From positions 22,237 to 86,236 of the forward strand of contig NZ_JACEHE010000030.1 of the NCBI RefSeq assembly GCF_013778455.1: a DNA stretch of 64,000 nucleotides. Direction: 5' to 3'. The notes beneath the pieces are model-generated. The model ran no database searches, was not told the DNA's origin, and saw only the letters and a list, made by a program, of their open reading frames with translations. Origin of the DNA: Streptomyces himalayensis subsp. himalayensis (lineage in GTDB: Bacteria > Actinomycetota > Actinomycetes > Streptomycetales > Streptomycetaceae). This document shows, piece after piece, positions 18,396 through 26,802 of this stretch. The stretch's first letter is position 1; each line of letters begins with the position of its first letter. The translations under genes and the position numbers were made by a program.

Positions 18396-20990
18396 ATGGC
18401 ACTCACCACGTCGCACAGCCGAGACTTCTGGCACGGAGTGCTGGCCGCATCCGGCGGCTTCACGCCCCTTCCGCGCTGGACCCGTAAGCCGGTTGCCGGC
18501 CTGGCCGAGCACCGAGCACAGATCCCCGCCGACCAGGCGACGGTCCTGCGCCGGCTGGCAGACGACCTGGCCGTACCGCTGAGCAGTGTGCTGCTGGCCG
18601 CGCACGCCAAGGTGCTGGCCGCCGTGACCGGCGAACACGACATCACCACGGGCTACGTCGCCGCGGCCCGTGGCGGGCCGTTGCCGTGCCGGCTGACCAC
18701 CGAACCCGGCTCGTGGAGGACCCTGCTGCGGCACACGCACCAGGCCGCCTCGCACCTGCTGCAGCACCAGGGTTTCCCGGTCGAGGACCTCAGGCACGAA
18801 CTCGGCCTGACAGAGCCCTCGTTCGAGACCGTGCTCGATGCGACCGGCGCCGAGGGCGACACGGCCGGCATCACCAGCGAGATCACCGGGGACAGCACCG
18901 ACCCCGTCGCCACTGTCGGCGGTCTCACCGGCACGAGCGGCGAGCAGGCCTGGGACCCGGCGCTGCGGGTGAGCATCGTGCACCACAACGACGGCCGTCT
19001 CACGCTGCGGCTGCGCTACCGCACCGACGTCCTCGACGCCGACTTTGCCGCCCGGATCGCCGGCTATCACCTCACCGCGCTCGCGCTGATCGCCGCCGAC
19101 CCGGACGCGGAGCATGCACGGCAGAGCCTGCTGTCCGCCGAGGAGCTTCGCTTCCAGGTCGAAGGGCTCGCGGGGCCGCACCGGGCCCTGCCTGACGCCC
19201 GGGTGCATGAGCTGTTCGAGCAGCGCGTACGGCAGCACCCCCACGCCATCGCGGCCCAGCACGGCAACCGGCAGTGGACGTACCGGGAGCTCAATGCCCG
19301 CGCCAACCGGCTGGCCCGTGCCCTGCTGGCGCGAGGGCTCGGCCGTGAAGGCGTCGTCGCGGTGGTGATGGAGAGGAACCTGGACTGGCTGGCCGCAGTT
19401 CTGGCGGTCTTCAAGGCCGGCGGCGTCTACCTGCCCATCGAGCCGCATCTGCCTGCCGAACGCATCAAGGCCACGCTCGCCCGTTCCGAGTGCACGCTCG
19501 TTGTGACCGAGCCTGCCGGCGACACCACCCTCCGGACGGCCCTTTCCTCGCTGCCCGCAGTGCGGACGCTGTTCGCGGACACCGCGTACGAAGAGGGCCA
19601 CGCCGAAGATGATCTTGGCCTCGACATCGCCCCCGACCAGCTGGCCTACATCTACTTCACCTCCGGCTCCACCGGCGAACCGAAGGGCGCCATGTGTGAA
19701 CACGCGGGCATGCTCAACCACCTCTACGCCAAGATCGACGACCTGGAGATCGGCCAGGGGCAGGTGGTCGCCCAGACCGCGCCCCAGTGCTTCGACATCT
19801 CGCTGTGGCAGCTGCTCGCCGCACTCCTGGCCGGAGGGCGGACCCTGCTGATCGAGCAGGAGGTGATCCTCGACGCCTCACGGTTCGTCGACACCATCGC
19901 CCGCGACCGGGTCACGGTGCTGCAGGTGGTTCCCTCGTACCTCGACGTCGTCGTGTCCCATCTGGAGCTGCATCCCCGGGCGCTGCCGGACCTGCGGTAC
20001 GTGTCGGTCACCGGCGAGGCACTGAAGAAGGAACTCGCCCAGCGCTGGTTCACCGCCAAGCCCCACATCAAGCTGGTCAACGCCTACGGACTGACCGAGA
20101 CCTCCGACGACACCAACCACGAGATCATGGACCGGACACCGGACGGCGACCGGATCCCGCTGGGCCGGCCGGTCAGCAACGTGCACCTCTACGTCGTCGA
20201 CGAGCACCTGAACCCGGTGCCGCTCGGCGCGCCAGGAGCGATCGCCTTCTCCGGGATCTGCGTCGGCCGAGGATATGTCAACGACCCCGAGCGCACCCGC
20301 CCCGCCTACCTGCGCGATCCCCACCGTGAGGGACAGCGCCTCTACCTCAGCGGCGACTTCGGCCGCTGGCAGCCCGACGGCAAGCTGGAGTTCCTCGGCC
20401 GCCGCGACACCCAGGTCAAGATCCGCGGCTTCCGCATCGAGATCGGCGAGATCGAAAACACCCTGCTGCAGGTTCCGGGCGTCCGCGACAGCGCCGTGGT
20501 GGTCGCCGAACGGCCCGACCAGAGCACGCACCTGGTGGCCTTCTACAGCGCCCCACAGCCCCTGAACAGCGACATCCTGCTGGACCGGCTGGGCGCCTCA
20601 CTGCCCGCGTACATGGTCCCCTCGGACATCCACTGGCGCGAGGCCCTCCCGCTGACCGCCAACAGCAAGATCGACCGGAAAACCCTGACGGCGCTGGCCT
20701 CCCAACTCCACGCCGCCGAGGACGACGTCCAGGCACCCGGCACACCCACCGAACAGCGACTCGCAGCCGCATGGGCGGGTGTGCTCGGCATCCCGCACGA
20801 CCGGATCGGACGCCACGACCACTTCTTCGACCTGGGCGGCACCTCGCTGTCGGCCGTGAAACTCGCCATCACCCTGGACCGCGCGGTGTCCCTGGCGGAC
20901 ATCACCCGCCACCCCGTCCTCACCGACCTGGCCCGGAGCCTGGAGGCCCCGTCCCACCAGCAGCCAACCGCACAGCCGGCCTCCGTCTGA
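18396..20990 (+). CDS. NRPS: half-condensation, adenylation, carrier
   Basis: 864 residues. Residues 1-250 resemble only the C-terminal lobe of a condensation domain (LSSVLLAAHAKVLAAVTGEHD) and lack the catalytic HHxxxDG. The adenylation domain (about 270-770) has A3 FTSGSTGEPKG, A5 NAYGLTETSDD, A7 YLSGDFGRW, A8 GRRDTQVKIRGFRIEIGEIE and the catalytic lysine of A10 in TANSKIDRK. A carrier domain ends the protein with Ser817 in FFDLGGTSLS. The pocket region reads FDISLW around the amino-group-binding aspartate, so an alpha-amino acid is expected. Given the adjacent sbnA/sbnB genes the substrate is probably L-Dap. AGAGGA precedes ATG 18396. Second gene of the operon, 106 bases after the Pls-like gene. 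Confidence 0.9.
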   Translation: MALTTSHSRDFWHGVLAASGGFTPLPRWTRKPVAGLAEHRAQIPADQATVLRRLADDLAVPLSSVLLAAHAKVLAAVTGEHDITTGYVAAARGGPLPCRLTTEPGSWRTLLRHTHQAASHLLQHQGFPVEDLRHELGLTEPSFETVLDATGAEGDTAGITSEITGDSTDPVATVGGLTGTSGEQAWDPALRVSIVHHNDGRLTLRLRYRTDVLDADFAARIAGYHLTALALIAADPDAEHARQSLLSAEELRFQVEGLAGPHRALPDARVHELFEQRVRQHPHAIAAQHGNRQWTYRELNARANRLARALLARGLGREGVVAVVMERNLDWLAAVLAVFKAGGVYLPIEPHLPAERIKATLARSECTLVVTEPAGDTTLRTALSSLPAVRTLFADTAYEEGHAEDDLGLDIAPDQLAYIYFTSGSTGEPKGAMCEHAGMLNHLYAKIDDLEIGQGQVVAQTAPQCFDISLWQLLAALLAGGRTLLIEQEVILDASRFVDTIARDRVTVLQVVPSYLDVVVSHLELHPRALPDLRYVSVTGEALKKELAQRWFTAKPHIKLVNAYGLTETSDDTNHEIMDRTPDGDRIPLGRPVSNVHLYVVDEHLNPVPLGAPGAIAFSGICVGRGYVNDPERTRPAYLRDPHREGQRLYLSGDFGRWQPDGKLEFLGRRDTQVKIRGFRIEIGEIENTLLQVPGVRDSAVVVAERPDQSTHLVAFYSAPQPLNSDILLDRLGASLPAYMVPSDIHWREALPLTANSKIDRKTLTALASQLHAAEDDVQAPGTPTEQRLAAAWAGVLGIPHDRIGRHDHFFDLGGTSLSAVKLAITLDRAVSLADITRHPVLTDLARSLEAPSHQQPTAQPASV

Positions 20991-21033
20991 CCGCCGACCT
21001 GTTCCTCAACACCACTGAAAAGGACAACACACC

Positions 21034-22083
21034 ATGTCACTCCGTACCCGCACCCTCGTCAGCGCCATCCTCACGCCGGCGTCCACGTCCGCGTCCGGTC
21101 CTTCGCTCTCGGTGGACCTGCACCCCGGCAAACCCCCCATCCTGCACGCCCACGCCGCCGAGGACGCGGCGAGCTGGGCGGCCGAACACCGCCACGCCCT
21201 GCGCAGCCTCGTCACCGAACACGGCGCGCTCCTCATCCGCGGCCTCGGCCTGCGCGACACCGGCCAGGTCGGCGCCGTCTTCCACCACCTGACTCCCGGC
21301 CTGATGAGCGAGAGGGAATCCTTCGCCCCTCGCGACACCTACACCCCCGGCGTCTACTCCTCCACGGCCTGGCCGGCCGCCCAGCCCATGTGCATGCACC
21401 ACGAACTCAGCTACACCCACACACCCCCCGGCCTCCTGCTGCTGGCCTGCCTGACCCCGCCGGCCACAGGCGGAGCCACCGCCCTCGCCGACGCCGCCAC
21501 CGTCCTCGACGCGCTGCCGCCCCAACTGGTCCAACGCTTCGAAGAGGAAGGCTGGCTCCTCACTCGCACGTACAACGACGAGATCGGCGCGTCCTGGGCC
21601 GAGGCGTTCGGCACCGACGACAAGGCCGCCGTCGAGGACTACTGCCGCGCCAACCGGATCGACTTCTCCTGGCAGCCCGACGGGACCCTGCGCACCCGCC
21701 AGAGCCGCCACGCCGTGATGCGACACCCGGTAACAGGCCGACGCTGCTGGTTCAACCAGGTGGCGTTCCTCAACGAATGGACCATGGCCCCAGAGGTACG
21801 CGAGTACCTCATCGACGTCTACGGCCCCGACGGGCTGCCGTTCAACACCCGCTTCGGAGGCGGCGACCCGATCGGCGAGGACGTCGTCGAGCTGATCAAC
21901 ACGGTCTACGAAACCCACACCGTCCGCGAGCCGTGGCAGGCCGGCGACCTGATGCTCGTCGACAATGTCCGCACCGCACACAGCAGAGAGCCCTACGAGC
22001 CACCGCGCGACGTACTCGTCGCCATGGCCGAACCACTGCACCCGACCCCCTGCACGCCGGCCCTCGAGGGGAGCGCCCGATGA
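21034..22083 (+). CDS. TauD/TfdA (SyrP-like) Fe(II)/2-oxoglutarate dioxygenase
   Basis: A 349-residue jelly-roll oxygenase of the clavaminate-synthase-like group. The facial triad is visible as HHELSYTH (His/Glu) and the distal histidine in DNVRTAHSREPY, with the 2-oxoglutarate-binding arginine shortly after. SyrP-type members hydroxylate the beta-carbon of a carrier-bound or free amino acid in NRPS pathways. It sits 43 bases after the NRPS gene behind AAAGGA and overlaps the next gene by ATGA, so it belongs to the same operon. Hydroxylation of Dap or of the assembled product is the natural guess; the substrate is not shown by sequence. Confidence 0.88.
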   Translation: MSLRTRTLVSAILTPASTSASGPSLSVDLHPGKPPILHAHAAEDAASWAAEHRHALRSLVTEHGALLIRGLGLRDTGQVGAVFHHLTPGLMSERESFAPRDTYTPGVYSSTAWPAAQPMCMHHELSYTHTPPGLLLLACLTPPATGGATALADAATVLDALPPQLVQRFEEEGWLLTRTYNDEIGASWAEAFGTDDKAAVEDYCRANRIDFSWQPDGTLRTRQSRHAVMRHPVTGRRCWFNQVAFLNEWTMAPEVREYLIDVYGPDGLPFNTRFGGGDPIGEDVVELINTVYETHTVREPWQAGDLMLVDNVRTAHSREPYEPPRDVLVAMAEPLHPTPCTPALEGSAR

Positions 22084-23168
22084 CCACGTCCCGATCCAGC
22101 GCCATGGAGTCCGCAATGCCCGAGCCGATCACCGCCCCGCCGCCGATGACCGTGCCACCGTTCTCGGTGATCCCCGGCGCCCAGGTCCAGCACACCCTGC
22201 AGGGCCAGGAACGGCAGATCGTGGACCTGGTCGAGGCCACCTACCGGCTGCACGCCGCGGGGGATTCGGTCAACCCGCCGTCGTACTTCCTGCGCTTCCC
22301 CGACCGCCCTACGGCGCGGATCATCGCGCTGCCCGCCTCGATCGGCGGGCAGGTGCGCGTGGACGGCCTCAAGTGGATCTCCAGCTTCCCCGAGAACGTC
22401 TCCGCAGGCATCCCCAGGGCCTCGGCCGTCCTCATCCTCAACGACCACGACACCGGCTACCCGTTCGCCTGTCTGGAGAGCTCCATCATCAGCGCCACCA
22501 GAACGGCCGCGATGGCCGCATCGGGCGCCGACTGGCTCAGCCGCCATCGCTCGCGCCCCACCCGCGTCGGATTCTTCGGCACGGGCCTGATCGCCCGTTA
22601 CATCCACACCTTCCTGGCCGCGACCGGCTGGTCGTTCGACGACATCGGCGTACACGACCTGTCCGCCGAGAGCGCGACCGGCTTCCGTGGCTACCTCCAG
22701 CAGACCGGAGCCGACGCCCGGATCACCGTCCACGACAGCCCCGAGCAGCTGATCCGCTCCAGCGACCTGGTCGTCTTCGCCACCGTCGCCGGCCGGCCAC
22801 ACGTCACCGACCCGGCATGGTTCGACCACAACCCGTTGGTGCTGCACGTGTCGCTGCGCGACCTCGCACCCGAGATCGTCCTCGACTCGGCGAACATCGT
22901 CGACGACATCGACCACTGCCTCAAAGCCGACACCTCACCGCACCTCGCCGAACAGCTCACCGGCAACAGGGACTTCCTCACCGGCACGCTCCACGACGTC
23001 ATGACCGGACGCGCGGAGCTGCCGACGGACCGGCCGGTGGTGTTCTCACCCTTCGGCCTCGGAGTCCTCGACCTCGCCGTCGGCAAGCACGTGTACGACG
23101 AGGTGACCCGCGCCGGGCAACTGCACGTCATCGACGACTTCTTCCATGAGCTGCGCCGCTACGGATGA
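22080..23168 (+). CDS. sbnB: SbnB-like N-((2S)-2-amino-2-carboxyethyl)-L-glutamate dehydrogenase
   Basis: A 362-residue member of the ornithine cyclodeaminase/mu-crystallin family. The NAD-binding motif GFFGTGLIARYIH lies mid-protein, preceded by the substrate region LKWISSFPENV and SSIISATRTAAMAA. SbnB oxidatively hydrolyses ACEGA to 2-oxoglutarate and L-2,3-diaminopropionate using NAD. Together with the sbnA homologue this gives a complete Dap route from O-phosphoserine and glutamate. The start overlaps the dioxygenase stop (ATGA); internal ATG codons at residues 9 and 13 could be alternative starts. Last gene of the operon. Confidence 0.93.
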   Translation: MTTSRSSAMESAMPEPITAPPPMTVPPFSVIPGAQVQHTLQGQERQIVDLVEATYRLHAAGDSVNPPSYFLRFPDRPTARIIALPASIGGQVRVDGLKWISSFPENVSAGIPRASAVLILNDHDTGYPFACLESSIISATRTAAMAASGADWLSRHRSRPTRVGFFGTGLIARYIHTFLAATGWSFDDIGVHDLSAESATGFRGYLQQTGADARITVHDSPEQLIRSSDLVVFATVAGRPHVTDPAWFDHNPLVLHVSLRDLAPEIVLDSANIVDDIDHCLKADTSPHLAEQLTGNRDFLTGTLHDVMTGRAELPTDRPVVFSPFGLGVLDLAVGKHVYDEVTRAGQLHVIDDFFHELRRYG

Positions 23169-23230
23169 GTGACGAACACGCGCGCGTCCCACGCGCCGAG
23201 GCCCAGGGTCGTGCCTGCGGTGACTGTCGT

Positions 23231-24280
23231 TCACGGCCGAGAAGGTGACAGACCGTGGCGACGGTCGCCCATCACCAGTTCGCAGACACGCGCCTCCGAC
23301 TCGGCCGAGAACGGGTCCCGGCGGGCCGCTACCGCCTGTCGTGTCTCCTCGGCGATCAGGTCGGCGTTGATCTGGGCCGCCGCGGCAGCCCCCGCAGCCG
23401 CGGCGGCACCGACCTGGGCGGCCAGATCGGTGACGTTGCCGGCGACCCACACACCCGGCACGTCGGTACGCCCGGTCGCGTCGCAGGGAATGTACTCGCC
23501 GACCCCCGACGGGTGTTCCGCCGCCTGCAGTCCGAGCGTTGCCAGAAAGCCGGCGCGCGCCGCCATCCGCGACGAGACGGCCAGTGCCTCGCGGCTGATC
23601 ACCGTCCCGTCCCTCAGCCGTACTCCCACGAGGCGGTCATCGACGACCTCCAGGGACGCCACCTCGCCGTCCACCACGCGGATGCCGCGGGCAGCCAGCT
23701 GCTCCGCCTCCTCGCCGGTCGGCGGCGGCATGGTGTGGGAGAAGAACGTGACATCGTCGCTCCACTGGCGAAACAGCAGCGCCTGGTGCACCGATAGCGG
23801 CCCGCTGGCGAGCACACCGATGGCCTGGTCACGGACCTCCCAGCCGTGGCAGTACGGACAGTGCAGCACGTCCCGCCCCCACCGGTCCCGCACTCCCGGC
23901 ACCTCCGGCAGCTCGTCGACCAGCCCGGTGGCCACCAGCAGCCGACGCGCCCGGACGGACCTGCCGTCGCCCAGCGAAACCTCGAACCCGCTGTCGGCCC
24001 CGTTGTCATCGCGGGTCGCGGCGCCGACCTCGCCGGACACCACGTGACCTCCGTAGCGGCCGACTTCCGCCCGCCCGCGCTCCAGCAACTCGGCCGGCGG
24101 CATCCCGTCCCGAGCGAGCAGCCCATGCACGCCCGCGGCCGGGGCGTTGCGCGGGGCGCCCGCGTCGATCACCACCACGGACCGCCGTGCCCGAGCCAGC
24201 ATCAGCGCCCCGCTCAACCCCGCGGCACCACCGCCGACCACCACCACGTCATAGCTGTTCCTGAGCTCATCGGTCACCAT
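23231..24280 (-). CDS. Thioredoxin-reductase-like NAD(P)/FAD oxidoreductase
   Basis: A 349-residue soluble flavoprotein. The N-terminal FAD motif VVVGGGAAGLSGALMLARA is intact, and the second nucleotide-binding region surrounds IGVLASGPLSVHQALLF. The centre carries CPYCHGWE, a CxxC that resembles the redox pair of thioredoxin reductases, and the C-terminal FAD motif WVAGNVTDLAAQVGAAAAAG is clear. GGAGG lies five bases before ATG 24280. The gene is divergent from an XRE-cupin regulator over only 78 bases, a frequent Streptomyces pairing in which the regulator controls the oxidoreductase. Confidence 0.9.
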   Translation of the reverse strand: MVTDELRNSYDVVVVGGGAAGLSGALMLARARRSVVVIDAGAPRNAPAAGVHGLLARDGMPPAELLERGRAEVGRYGGHVVSGEVGAATRDDNGADSGFEVSLGDGRSVRARRLLVATGLVDELPEVPGVRDRWGRDVLHCPYCHGWEVRDQAIGVLASGPLSVHQALLFRQWSDDVTFFSHTMPPPTGEEAEQLAARGIRVVDGEVASLEVVDDRLVGVRLRDGTVISREALAVSSRMAARAGFLATLGLQAAEHPSGVGEYIPCDATGRTDVPGVWVAGNVTDLAAQVGAAAAAGAAAAAQINADLIAEETRQAVAARRDPFSAESEARVCELVMGDRRHGLSPSRP

Positions 24281-24332
24281 GACCACCTCCACTGGCGACC
24301 ATGCGGGCTCGCCGTACAGGGCTGCAAGTCTT

Positions 24333-24350
24333 GTTGCCGGGATGGCAAAC
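24333..24350. promoter_or_regulatory. Palindromic operator candidate between oxidoreductase and XRE-cupin genes
   Basis: GTTGCC at 24333-24338 and GGCAAAC at 24344-24350 form a near-perfect inverted repeat (TTGCC-N5-GGCAA) in the 78-base divergent gap, nine bases before the regulator start. Position and symmetry suit binding by the dimeric XRE protein and autoregulation. No binding is demonstrated. Confidence 0.5.
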
Positions 24351-24358
24351 TGGTGGAC

Positions 24359-24979
24359 ATGGACGACGACCTGGACCAAGTGCTCACCGGAGTCGGGCCC
24401 CGGCTGCGCGCGCTGCGCAGGCAGCGCGACACCACGCTGGCCGACCTGTCGGCAGCGACCGGCATCTCGGTGAGCACCCTGTCCCGGCTGGAATCCGGTG
24501 CCCGCCGACCGAACCTCGAACTCCTGCTCCCCCTGGCGAAGGCCCACGGCGTCACACTCGACGAACTCGTCGGCGCCCCACCCACCGGCGACCCCCGCAT
24601 CCACCTGCGCCCGGTCATCCGCCACGGCATGACCATGGTGCCCCTCACCCGCAGAGCCGGCGGCATCCAGGCATACAAGCTCGTGATCCCGGCCGGCGGC
24701 CGCCGAAGGGAACCCGATCCGCAGACCCACGAGGGCTACGAATGGCTCTATGTCCTCAACGGACGGCTGCGACTCGTCCTCGGCGAACAGGACCTGGTGC
24801 TCTCGCCCGGCGAAGCAGCCGAGTTCGACACCCGCGTTCCGCACTGGTTCGGCGGCGCCGCCGATACCGAACCAGTCGAGTTCCTCAGCCTGTTCGGCAC
24901 ACAGGGCGAACGCGCACACCTCCGGGCCCGCCCCAGGACAAAGCAACCACCCGGACGACCCGACCAGCTTGAGTCATGA
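24359..24979 (+). CDS. XRE-family regulator with C-terminal cupin domain
   Basis: 206 residues. An N-terminal helix-turn-helix (about 12-70: LRALRRQRDTTLADLSAATGISVSTLSRLESG) is joined to a cupin sensor domain (about 110-190) with HEGYEWLYVLNGRLRLVLGE and the PGEAAEFDTRVPHWFGG metal/ligand strand. Such proteins repress or activate a neighbouring enzyme gene in response to a small molecule. It is divergent from the FAD oxidoreductase and has a palindrome just upstream. The start is close to a possible leaderless promoter. Ligand unknown. Confidence 0.92.
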   Translation: MDDDLDQVLTGVGPRLRALRRQRDTTLADLSAATGISVSTLSRLESGARRPNLELLLPLAKAHGVTLDELVGAPPTGDPRIHLRPVIRHGMTMVPLTRRAGGIQAYKLVIPAGGRRREPDPQTHEGYEWLYVLNGRLRLVLGEQDLVLSPGEAAEFDTRVPHWFGGAADTEPVEFLSLFGTQGERAHLRARPRTKQPPGRPDQLES

Positions 24980-25098
24980 CCTCGGATACGGGCCGACCGG
25001 TCCGGCCCCACGAAAGGAGCGTCCATCTGTGATAGCCGGCCCGGCACGGAGCCTCAGCGACCACTAGAGCAGATGTGGACATGGGGAGCGGGCCCGTC

Positions 25099-25917
25099 TC
25101 AGGCGTCGTACGCCGACACCACGTCCTCGTGCGCCGACATCGCGTTCTCGTACACGACCAGGGCCATCAGGGCCGCGACGAGACAGATCGCGCTCAGCGT
25201 GGTCCACACCACGTCATAGGCGCCGAACACATCGCGGGCCGTGGCGCCGAGGAAGGCCGAGGCGCCCGCGCCCAGCTGATGGGCGGAGTTCGCCCAGCCG
25301 AAGACGATGGCGCCGTCCTTGCCGTAGACGCGGCTGCTGAGAGCGATGACCGGTGGGACGGTGGCGACGTCGACGAGGCCGTAGACGACCACGAAAACGA
25401 TCAGGGCGGGGGTGACGGCGGAGGAGAACACCATCGGCAGCATCAGCAGGGTGAGCGCGCGGATCGCGAAGTACGCGCTCAGCAGACGGCGGGGATCGAA
25501 ACGGTCGGTGAGCCAGCCGGAGAAGATCGCGCCCAGAGCGGAGAAGACGCCGATCAGGGACAGCATCGACGCCGCGGCCGTGGCGTGCATACCGTGGTCA
25601 TGGGCGGCGGGAGCCCAGTTGCTCCACATGATGCCGTTGGTGGAGGCGCCGCAGATGATGAACATGCCGGCCAGGAGCCAGAACGGGCCGGTGCGCGCCG
25701 CGTCGAAGAGCACTTTCACGCAACGCCGCGCCGCCCCGGACGCCGCTACAGGCTTGGGCACGAACTCCCCTGCCCCATAAGGCTTCAGGCCCACGTCTGC
25801 CGGGTGATCGCGCAGCAGAAGGAGCACCAGGGCGGTCACCGCCAGCGCCACGAACGCGAGCGTCACCACCGGCGGCTGCCAGCCGTAGCGGTCGACGGCC
25901 CATGCGAGCAGGGGCCC
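25099..25917 (-). pseudogene. MFS transporter, N-terminal half missing
   Basis: About 270 residues, roughly segments 5-12, of an MFS transporter: GPLLAWAVDRYGWQPPVV, LLRDHPADVGLKPYG in the central loop, GWLTDRFDPRRLL after segment 8 and a normal C-terminus. The central-loop phrase DHPADVGL is typical of the oxalate/formate-type group. The N-terminal half ends exactly where a GlxA-type regulator begins on the other strand. A half permease is unlikely to transport, so I class it as a pseudogene. Confidence 0.75.
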
Positions 25918-26603
25918 TCGCCCGCATCCGCCCCGGCACCCGGATCGCATCCATCTGCACCGGCGCCTTCGTGCTCGCCTCAGCCGGTCTCCTGGACGGA
26001 CGCACGGCCACAACCCACTGGCGCTACACCGACCTGTTCTCCAGGCTGTTCCCGCAGGTCGAACTGGACCCGGACGTGCTCTACACCGATGCGGGAAACA
26101 TCCTGACCTCGGCGGGCTGCGCCTCCGGAATCGACCTGTGCCTGCACATGATCCGGCGCGATCACGGCACGGCCGTCGCCAACGACGTCGCCCGCCGCAC
26201 CGTCGTACCGCCACACCGCGAGGGCGGCCAGGTCCAGTACATCCGACGCCCCGTGCCGGCTGTCTCGGCGCCCGCCACATCAGCCGCCCGCGAATGGGCG
26301 CTGCGACACCTGCACGAGCCCATCACTCTGGGGCAACTGGCGGCAAGAGAAGCGATGAGTGTGCGGAACTTCAACCGGCGTTTCCGCGACGAGGTCGGCA
26401 TGACGCCCATGAACTGGCTGATCCAACAACGCGTCGACGGTGCACGGGAGTTGCTGGAGGAATCGGACCTGCCCGTCGACCAGGTCGCGGCACAGACGGG
26501 CCTCGGCACGGCGGCCAATCTGAGACAGCACTTCCACTCGGCCCTGGGCACCTCACCAAGCGCCTATCGCGCCACGTTTCGCGGCCCCGAGGCTGTCCAG
26601 TGA
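25915..26603 (+). pseudogene. GlxA-type AraC regulator, N-terminally truncated
   Basis: Encodes about 229 residues of a DJ-1/PfpI-AraC regulator. It starts inside the first domain at ARIRPGTRIASICTGAFVLASAGLLDGR, keeps the pseudo-catalytic cysteine region and has the full AraC domain (LREWALRHLHEPITLGQLAAREAMS-type helix-turn-helix, then QQRVDGARELLEESDL). Family members have about 90 more N-terminal residues. The intact homologue at 56519 in this window makes the missing part plain. The DNA-binding part could still fold if a start codon exists; an in-frame ATG occurs at 25902 inside the foreign sequence. Confidence 0.75.
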
Positions 26604-26802
26604 ACGGGTGGGGGTGTGGTGGCACGGGTTCCGTGGTGGGCGGCGGAGATCCGTGAGGGCCTGGTGCGTGCTGCACGTGCCCGATGTGACTCGGCATGCT
26701 GTCCGTTTTGCCGCATTATGAACCTGTGGCGGCGGCATTCGACCAGGTGGCCCTGGAGAGGTGTGCCGGGCCAGGCGCTGCTCAGCAGACGAAGGGTGGA
26801 AC

